Positions 57,091-64,000 of a stretch of 64,000 nt of DNA are shown here, one piece after another. Numbering within the stretch: position 1 is the stretch's first letter; each line of letters opens with the position of its first letter. The position numbers were made by a program, and so were the translations under genes. The notes beneath the pieces were generated by a model. That model had not been told where the DNA came from. It was given only the letters and a program-made list of their open reading frames with translations, and did no database searches. Source of the DNA: Sambucus nigra (lineage: Eukaryota; Streptophyta; Magnoliopsida; Dipsacales; Adoxaceae); contig OX422221.1 in NCBI GenBank assembly GCA_949130495.1, positions 143,315,405 through 143,379,404 on the forward strand. The letters are read 5' to 3'.

Positions 57091-58096
57091 AATCATCAAT
57101 CAAAAAGGAATACACCGAGCTTCATTCTCCCTTCTTTAAAGCTTACCAAGCCCTTTTAAGTCAAATATTATCAAGCCATTGGAACCTTGTCCATTACCAA
57201 ACCAGCTTCCCAAAAATTTCAAAGCAGAGGCCCATTGCAATTTTCACCAAAGGGTCGGCCATACCACTGATTAGTGTTTTCACCTCTAAAATGTAATCCA
57301 AGGTATGATTGACTAGGGTATCATCGCCCCACTATCTAATCCTAATACAAACACTACCCATAATCCACTCCCAAATCATGCAAATGCCATCTTCCTAGAA
57401 GTAGGCCCAAAATTTGATCCATATACCCAGATCGTACCCAGTAAATCGCCCACTATAACCATATATTCCCCTAAACTCCTTCAAGTTTCCCATATTTTCT
57501 CCTACATCCTACCTATTTTTCTGATCAGGCTCTGTCACTCGTTACGAGAGCATTCATTACTGTTCGTACCCACTTTAAAGGGAAAGATATGGAATTATCA
57601 GCAGTATTGAACCAGTTTCTAGAATTCGGGCTGAAATTGCTCTCAGAAATGACCATTGACTGCCAGAGATTCAGTAAACTATTCTTGGAAGCTCAAAAGT
57701 GGGCTCGAGAGTCAAATAATTAAGTGGTACCTACCGATGAAGTCAATTTAGATGATGTCGTCCAGATCATGGAAGACTTATTTTGACAGACCGGTGAAAT
57801 TTACATTATGTTCGAGCTACTTGGTGCTTTGAAATTATAAGGGCGCCTGGTCCCTTCACTTCTATATCTCCTCGTTAAGTGTGAGGATCTATAAAAATAA
57901 GTCTTTGAGCTTGTGGACTGCATTAACTTGTCATAGAAAGATGATGTCATAGATACCGGATAGGTCGATAAATTCGATAGTTCAAATGATGAGAAAAGCC
58001 TAGACATGACTAGACCAATAGTCAGCATTTATGGGATGAAATCATTTGAGGAGCTGCTAGGAGAAATCAATAAGGTGGACAAACAGCCTGAGATAG
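57091..58096 (+). pseudogene. Degraded gag-pol linker
   Basis: Many stops in all frames. Position between gag and protease is the only guide to its origin; short plus-strand frames have no motifs. Confidence 0.45.
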
Positions 58097-59067
58097 ATGA
58101 GGAAAATGGGTTTTTTTCCCTCTTCTGTGAACCATATAACTAGATCAGGGAGGCATTACCAAGTTCCAAACCCACAACCATTAACGATCGATAAGGGAAA
58201 AAGAGTTAAAAAACTTACTATGCTAGAAATGACCCTCGAGGAGAGAAATATCCTCGATCGGTTGAAGAAAACCCCAACTAACATCACTATGTGGGGAATT
58301 TTTTGTCTTCCCAGTTGCACCAAAATGCCTTGACCAAACTACTCACCGGGCCCACCATCCCTCCTTCTACCACGCCAAAAGAAGCAGTGAATTTGGTCGA
58401 ATCTCTAACCTCTACTAGAATGCTCACCTTTTCCGAAGAAGAAATCCCTATGTTTGGACCAAATCACAACTATGCTCTCAATATCTCTGTCGAAGTCATG
58501 GGAAAGATCGTCCCACTTTCGCTTGTCGGTAATGGATCAACTCTTCATGTTTACCCATTGAGAACCCTCAATTACTTGGGACTCAAAGTGAGCGACCTCG
58601 CACGAGCCTCTATAGTGGTGCGTGCTAACTATAATACTCATTGGGAAGTGATGGGATCCATAAATCTTAAAATTTGGGTTGGACCTATAAATCTTGTTGC
58701 TGAGTTCCAAGTCATCAATATCCCGACTTATTTCAATCTTTTGCTCGGACGACCATAGCTCTATAGTATCAAGGGTGTGTCTTCTTCCCTACAGCAAAAA
58801 TTGAACTTCTTCGCTAATGGGCAGGTCATCACCATCTTGGGAGACGGCGATAACACTAAGAATGTAAGCACCAGTAATTCGATACGAGAGATACAACATG
58901 GGGCAAATGATATGCTTCTATCAAGTTTTCGAGTCGAACCACTTCCACTCCCAGTAGGAGATGATTTCAAAGATAGAGTTTGTCTAGAATACAACCATCA
59001 TGGAAACGTCAATGAGATACAGATGTTCAAAAACATGCGCTTGAGGCCCGGATTGGGGTTGGGTTGA
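58097..59067 (+). pseudogene. Retropepsin (protease) of the Tat/Ogre element, active site lost
   Basis: A first frame ends ITRSGRHYQVPNPQP ... LERLKKTPTNITMWGIF-like sequence (as TRSGR-Y and L-KT-A-ISIW-LL in Ogre), then the frame at 58,291 gives HQNALTKLLTG, FSEEEIPMFGPNHNYALNIS, VPLSLVGNGSTLHVYPLRTL, VVRANYNTHWEVMGSINLKI and FQVINIPTYFNLLLGRP. The normal VLVDNGS active site reads SLVGNGS (codon at 58,528), so the catalytic Asp is replaced by Gly. A stop replaces the Trp of LLGRPWIH, and homology resumes as SSLQQKLNFF. A frameshift near 58,300 joins the two parts. Protease would have cut the polyprotein; this copy cannot. Confidence 0.85.
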
Positions 59068-59920
59068 CAATAATAGGGAATACTTGAACCCATAGTACTG
59101 AAGAAGGCCTTTCCTCCTTGTGGCCTGTGTTATCATCCATCAACAGAGGAACTCAGAATGTTCCACCAACCTTAATTAAAGAGAAGTCTAGAAAGTACCA
59201 AGACTATCTCAATGGATTCCTTGAATGGAAGATTCATTAGGGAGGGTGAATATTTCCCCTTTTACCTCTTTCCCGAACCATGGTATGATCACGTGGATAA
59301 AAAGATGAAGCTAGGAATGGAGATATTTTTCTAAGACAACTACTCATAGCCAAAAGTTCCCAGAATCATGTGCATTAACTCGTTGAGAATACTAAAGTTA
59401 ATACCAGAGGTTCTTAGGGATGTGACTCCGAGGATTCATTCAACTCATAGACACTTGGGCTGACGCTCTGCATGGTCCACTCAAGCATTACATCATCGGA
59501 TCCATCTCGCCTGATCAAAGTTGCTGATTCACCTCTCCTCAACTGGAAATATGTGATGGTTCCACCTGTTGAAATTCACCCCAACTCCGATGTTTATCCC
59601 ATTTCCTCTTCTTTTGTTGTTCCTCCCTATTCTGATGTAATCGAGACTTCCTTCGATTAGGTTCCCAACTCTATTTTTCCCACCAATGAGATAAACGAAG
59701 ATTTTGAGTATCTTATTATACTTTACATTAATTGTCTTGATTCTAACCAAAGTCATAATGATGATGATTTTATAAATGAATAATTCTTAACTAGTCTTAA
59801 TAAGGTTAATAGCAACAATATAACTGCGTTCAAGTTAATAAAGATGTAACAATTATTATTAATCTCGGTTCTTGTAGCTAAATACGTGAGATTAGGATAA
59901 GGTCCACCCTTGATGAGCAT
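59068..59920 (+). pseudogene. Degraded region between protease and RT
   Basis: Includes LRPGLGLG just before 59,067 and scattered short frames. Ogre-type elements have a long spacer here. The 62-codon frame at 59,472-59,660 is Ser/Pro-rich without motif. Confidence 0.5.
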
Positions 59921-60880
59921 CAATGCACATAACTTGAAGAATTACTGAAAGAATTTGTGGATGTCTTCGCATGGTCCTACAATGACATGCTCGACATTGA
60001 TCCCGAGATCTCTCAGCACGAGATTACAACTCTCTCAGAATGAGAATCAATCAAACAGAAACTGCGAAAGCTTCATACCAAATGGTCGCTCAAGGCTAAG
60101 GAATAAGGGATCAAATAGTTGAACATGGGTTTCATTCATGTTATCGAATATCCCACATGGATAGCCAACATCGTACCCATGTCAAAATCTGGAGAAAAGG
60201 TTCGCATGTGCGTTGACTACCAAGATTTTAACAAAGCCTCTCCAAAGGATGATTACCCGCTACCCAGTATCGACATGATTGTAGACAATACAGCCAACCA
60301 CACTCTCAAATCATTTATTGATGGTTTTTCTGAATATAATCATATCAAGATGTACCCGGATCATCAAAAGAAAACTGAATCCATTATCCTTTGGGGACCT
60401 TTCTTTTACACCGTTATCCCGTTTGGTCTCAAAATGCAAAGGCTACCTACTAGAAGGCTGCCATAACTATCTTGTATGATCTGATACATAAAGAAGTCGA
60501 GGTATACGTGGATAATATGACTATAAAGTCTAAAACTAGGAAAGGTTATGTTCTCGCTCTTCGAAAGTTCTTCGAGCGACTACGATATGCGACTTAACCC
60601 ACAAAAATGTGTTTTTGGAATTACCAAAGGAAAGCTCTTGGGATTCATGGTTAGTGAGAATGGGATTGAAATTGATCCTGCCAAATTGAAAGACATACTC
60701 AAAATTCAACCACCCCAAATAGAGAAGGAAGTACGAGGATTCCTTGGAAAATTACAGTATATCAACCAGTTAACTTTATCTATGAACTCATCTTCAAACT
60801 CCTCTGAAAGGATTCAACCGAAGTTTGGAATGAACCTTTCCAAGAGGACTTTGATCGAATCAAATAATTTCTAACCCGAC
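59921..60880 (+). pseudogene. Reverse transcriptase of the Tat/Ogre element, broken
   Basis: Blocks in order: GFIHVIEYPTWIANIVPMSK, VRMCVDYQDFNKASPKDDYP, LPSIDMIVDNTANHTLKSFI with DGFSEYNHIKM, FGLKMQ, then after a frameshift the catalytic box EVYVDNMTIKSK (60,499-60,534), LRLNPQKCVFGITKGKLLGF and KLKDILKIQPPQIEKEVRGF with LGKLQYI. VDNTA, NKASPKDD and PP-IEKEVRGFLG are Tat/Ogre signatures. The first catalytic Asp (FIDGF) is kept, but YVDD is YVDN, so the last catalytic Asp is lost. At least three stops or frameshifts. Confidence 0.9.
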
Positions 60881-61383
60881 CTTCAATACTCATGCCATGA
60901 TAACCTGGTCTTCTTATACTCCTATACCTGATCGTAACAAATACTATAGCTGGGGCTTTATTGGCCCGATATCTTGAAGAGTATCGCAAAGAGAGAGACA
61001 TCTATTACGCCAGTCACAAGTTAGTCGGGTATGAAAGTTAATTACACTGCCTTGGAGAAAGCATGTGTCGCTCTTGTCTGGGTCACCTAAAAATTACAAC
61101 ACTGCATGCACACCTTTCCCATCAGACTTGTATCCCGAATGGATTCTATTAAATACCTGCTAAAGAAACCTTCCATGTCTAGTCGAATGGACTGATGGTT
61201 GATGCTTCTAGCCGAATTTAATATTACATATGTCACTCAGAAAGCCATTAAATGGAAAATCCATCTCTGACTACCTCGCTGACTACCCTATGGAAGAAAT
61301 CGATGTTTGTATTTCTGAGTTCCCGGATGAAAATATCCTTTGTACCTCCCAAGAAGACCTTCGGCGGAAAATTTTCTTTGACT
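60881..61383 (+). pseudogene. RNase H (RT-linked) of the Tat/Ogre element
   Basis: After a frame change: GALLARYLEEYRKERDIYYA, SHKLVGYE, then YTALEKACVALVWVT, HTFPIRLVSRMDSIKYLLKK, AEFNITYVTQKAIKWK and DYLADYPMEE. This is the RNase H domain following RT in gypsy elements (AIYY-SKKL---E--Y---EK-C-AL-WA). Stops in several places. Confidence 0.75.
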
Positions 61384-61760
61384 GCGCCGTAAACTAGAAA
61401 GGGAATGGCTTTGGGATACTCCTAATCGCCCCTAATGACTTCCCTATTCGCATTACCATCAAGATAGATTTTCCCTGCTCCAATAATATAATCGAATACG
61501 AGGCATGCACAGTAGGCCTCAAAGTCGCTCTTAAGAAAGGAATTTGATACCTAGATTTTCAGGGGATTCAACCCTCATGATCGATCAAGTACTCAAAAGA
61601 TGAAAAGTCAAGGACAAGATACTCTTACCCTTCCATGCCCACCTAGAAGAGTTGGCCTCCCAATCCTAAAATATCACCTTCCATTACCTACCTCAGGCAA
61701 AGAACAAATTAGTTGATGCCCTTACTACCTTAGCCTCCATGGTTGACATGCCCGAAGGAA
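61384..61760 (+). pseudogene. Second, archaeal-type RNase H domain (Tat-lineage marker)
   Basis: KGNGFGILLIAPNDFPIRIT ... NNIIEYEACTVGLKVALKKG, later LEELASQ and LVDALTTLASMVDMPEG. The pattern (G-G--L--P-------L-F-CTNN-AEYEA---GL--A---GI) is the extra archaeal-like RNase H carried by Tat/Ogre elements between RNase H and integrase. Two stops and a frameshift interrupt it. Confidence 0.75.
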
Positions 61761-63102
61761 TAACAATGGACCCCTTCCTAGTCTAAAGGCAATCTAAACC
61801 TACCCACTTCTACTACATTAATCTAGTCACAAAAGAAGATCCCGATATAGTTGATTGTTGGTACTATGATATTTGGCACCTCCTCAAGCAAGGTAGGTAT
61901 CCTCAAGATCCTAATAAGAAAGATCGAGCAACCCTTCGTAAACTGGTTGCCCAGTACATTGTCTACGATAAAGCACTGTTCAAAAGAAATTTTGATGGAA
62001 CCCACTTACACTGCATCGTAGGGGCTGACATTGATGAGATAATGCAAAAAATCCACAACGGGGAGTGTGAACCCCACATGAATGTACATATGCTCACCAA
62101 GAAGATCATCCGACAAGGTTATTATTGGACTACCATGTTTCAGGATTGCACCACTTATGTTCAGAGATTTCTTAAATGAAAACAATTTCCCAACCTCCAT
62201 CACTTGTCTCCATGGGAATTGTACAACATGACTTCTCCCTGATCATTCTCTATATCGGGCATCGATATTATAGGAAAAGTTACACCCAAGGCCTCTAATG
62301 GGCATAAATTCAACTTGGTTTCCATTGATTACTTCACTAAATGGGTCGAAGCCGAATCATATGCATTTTTAAATGCTAAAAAGGTGGTCAGGTTCATCTA
62401 AAAAATATCATCTGTCGATATGGGGTCCCGCATGAGCTGATATCAGACAACGGGTTGCATTTTGAGGCAGAAGTCATAGAAGTGGGAGACGAGTATGGGA
62501 TTCAGAGACATAAATCTTCTCCCTACTGACCTCAAACCAATGGTCCAGTCGAAGCCGTCAGTGAGAACCTCAAAGAAATCATCAGCAAAATGACCGAGAG
62601 TTGTCGATATTGGGCCAATCGGATCCCTTACGCCCTCTGGGGCTACCGCTCTTCAGTTAGGGAATTTATTGGGGCTACCCCTTACTCTCTAGTATACGAC
62701 ATAGAAGCCGTCCTACCCGTTAAGCTAGAATTTCCTTCACTATGCTTTATGATTAAAAGAAAAGTTGTTAAAGAAGACTAGCATCAGAGCCGTCTTAACA
62801 AGTTGTCACTCGTGGAAGAAAGGATATCGAAAGGTCTACATCATATACAAGGGTACTATTGCCTAATAACACGATCATTCAACAAGAGAGTCAAGGACTG
62901 TGGTGTCTAAAAAGGGGATTTAGCCCTTAAAGAAATTATAGAGCCCATCTGGGACCCCTAAGGGAAATCAAGCCCAATTTAAGTGGCCCCTACATTGTGA
63001 ATAAGATCCTATCTGACGGCGCTGCTATGATCAGCGACCTCGATGGGGAAAAGGTGACCCGTTTAGTCAACCTGGACCATCTCAAGAAATTCTACCCTTA
63101 GT
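61761..63102 (+). pseudogene. Integrase of the Tat/Ogre element, broken
   Basis: N-terminal zinc-binding region: HNGECEPHMNVHMLTKKIIR with GYYWTTMFQDCTTYVQRF; the two His and the first Cys are visible, but the second Cys lies in a decayed segment with a stop. Core: SGIDIIGKVTPKASNGHKFN, VSIDYFTKWVEAES, then ELISDNGLHFEAE after a frameshift, and NGPVEAVSENLKEIISKM; these supply the D, D and E of the catalytic triad across different frames. The C-terminus reads WGYRSSVREFIGATPYSLVY, then DLDGEKVTRLVNLDHLKKFY and a stop at 63,100. It would have joined element DNA to the genome. Numerous frame changes make it inactive. Confidence 0.88.
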
Positions 63103-64000
63103 ATGAAATCTCATCGCGCTATGACTCTTCTAATCTCCCTTTTATTCTAACAAAAATATTCTATATTTCCCTCTATTCAGAACAACGTGGGGCCTGATCC
63201 TCTAAAAAATATTTTTACTTTCAAAAATTAAAACTCAAAAAAATCTCAAAACCCACAGAGGTGCGTAGGTAGCTCATACGCTTCACATGAGCACGACCCG
63301 CTTCTCTTTTTATAAAATACTATTCTTTTCTTATCTCCGAGAAAGACGGTTCATTTTTATCATTTACATGAAGAAAAGGATTATGTATGCCTTAGCATTT
63401 GGTATAAATAATTCGAATGCAAAAGCTCATAAAGAGGCATAATAATATAATTAAAATTTTCTTTATTTCATAAATGAGAATTTCCATTACAATTATATCA
63501 GCATAGGGAGTTAAATAACTTCCCCCGCTAACCTAACCTTACTTTATTAAAAATAAAAACAAACCAAACTACTCCTAAATAACCTTCCCGAAAGTTATTC
63601 CTACTAGGAAACATCCATATACATAACCAAACACTATACAAAATATTCATAAACAAAAACTCCCAAGGGATCGTACCCGTAGTTTCCAGAATACCCAACC
63701 CCATCATGATCAATATCTTGGGGTTCTCAAACCTCTCCTTCTTGGATGGAATACCGAAGGATCTTTATGAAACTGTAAGCCCAGACCAGCCTAGGAAAAA
63801 CCACAACACCTCCCTCCATGGTATCAAACATGACAAACCACCTATGTCTGGTCTCCTCGGTCAGCATTTTAGCCATTAAATCTTCCATAACCACTTTATG
63901 TAATCCTCAGAAACGTACCAAACTCTACCAACAGATTGGGAAGGACGGATCAACGACTGACGATTCTCCCATATAAAGCCCAACCGCATACGCAAACGTT
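63103..64000 (+). other. 3' untranslated region or LTR start of the Tat/Ogre element
   Basis: Contains AGAGGTGCGTAGGTAGCTCA near 63,257, resembling the GTACGTAGGCAGC motif found downstream of pol in Tat-type elements. No tandem repeats like 42,190-43,130 and no second LTR are visible before the window ends, so the 3' LTR, if present, lies beyond the edge. Short frames here are not convincing. Confidence 0.45.

Overview
The window looks like a repeat-dominated stretch of a flowering-plant nuclear genome. It is AT-rich, has no bacterial-style operons, and nearly everything recognisable is a transposable element of a plant type: Ty3/gypsy elements of the Tat/Ogre, Athila and Tekay/Del lineages, a Ty1/copia-like element, hAT and PIF/Harbinger-type non-autonomous DNA elements, and long foldback elements. 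The primer-binding sites fit this (initiator-Met type TGGTATCAGAGC, and TGGCGCCGTTGCCGGGGA as in Athila). I found no host gene, tRNA, rRNA or CRISPR array that I can support. All identities below come from reading motifs by eye; no database search was possible.

Layout. 1-1,600: a decayed Tat-lineage pol remnant on the minus strand. 2.3-7.7 kb: AT-rich foldback and terminal-inverted-repeat elements. 8.4-11.9 kb: a 2.76-kb Tekay-type LTR, PBS and truncated gag. 11.9-13.0 kb: a copia-type LTR on the minus strand. 14.97-20.42 kb: a structurally complete copia-like element (1.24-kb LTRs, perfect ATTAG target duplication) carrying only a decayed gag-like gene. 21.17-21.75 kb: an hAT-type element with an 8-bp target duplication. 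21.77-27.06 kb: a young Athila-like non-autonomous element with one open 391-codon reading frame of unknown function; a 145-bp flank is present on both sides and the 3' LTR is cut. 29.3-31.1 kb: a MITE, a perfect hairpin and a second hAT-type element. 31.4-37.6 kb: nested DNA elements, tandem arrays and paired hairpins. 37.8-42.1 kb: an Athila-like LTR fragment, then mostly featureless sequence.

42.2-64 kb: a three-level nest. A Tat/Ogre element on the plus strand (about 170-bp tandem repeats, TATA box, gag, protease, RT, two RNase H domains, integrase, all broken) has its gag split by a 12.8-kb Tekay-like non-autonomous element on the minus strand (about 3-kb LTRs, PBS, PPT, 3.8-kb largely non-coding interior). 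One LTR of that element is itself split by a 2.93-kb solo LTR in the opposite orientation with a perfect TAATT target duplication.

Signals that cut across element types: (i) a GC-rich dyad close to GCCGCTGGCGCGGACC, at least 16 times, in and near otherwise different AT-rich foldback elements; (ii) clusters of 12-14-bp palindromes (TCGTTCGAACGA, CCGAATCGATTCGG and relatives) at about 19-22-bp spacing inside LTRs of different families; (iii) Tekay-type LTRs with a common architecture but different palindromes and minisatellites in each member. Hand-counted LTR divergences suggest the Athila-like element (about 1.4%) is much younger than the Tekay-like (5-6%) and copia-like (6-7%) elements.
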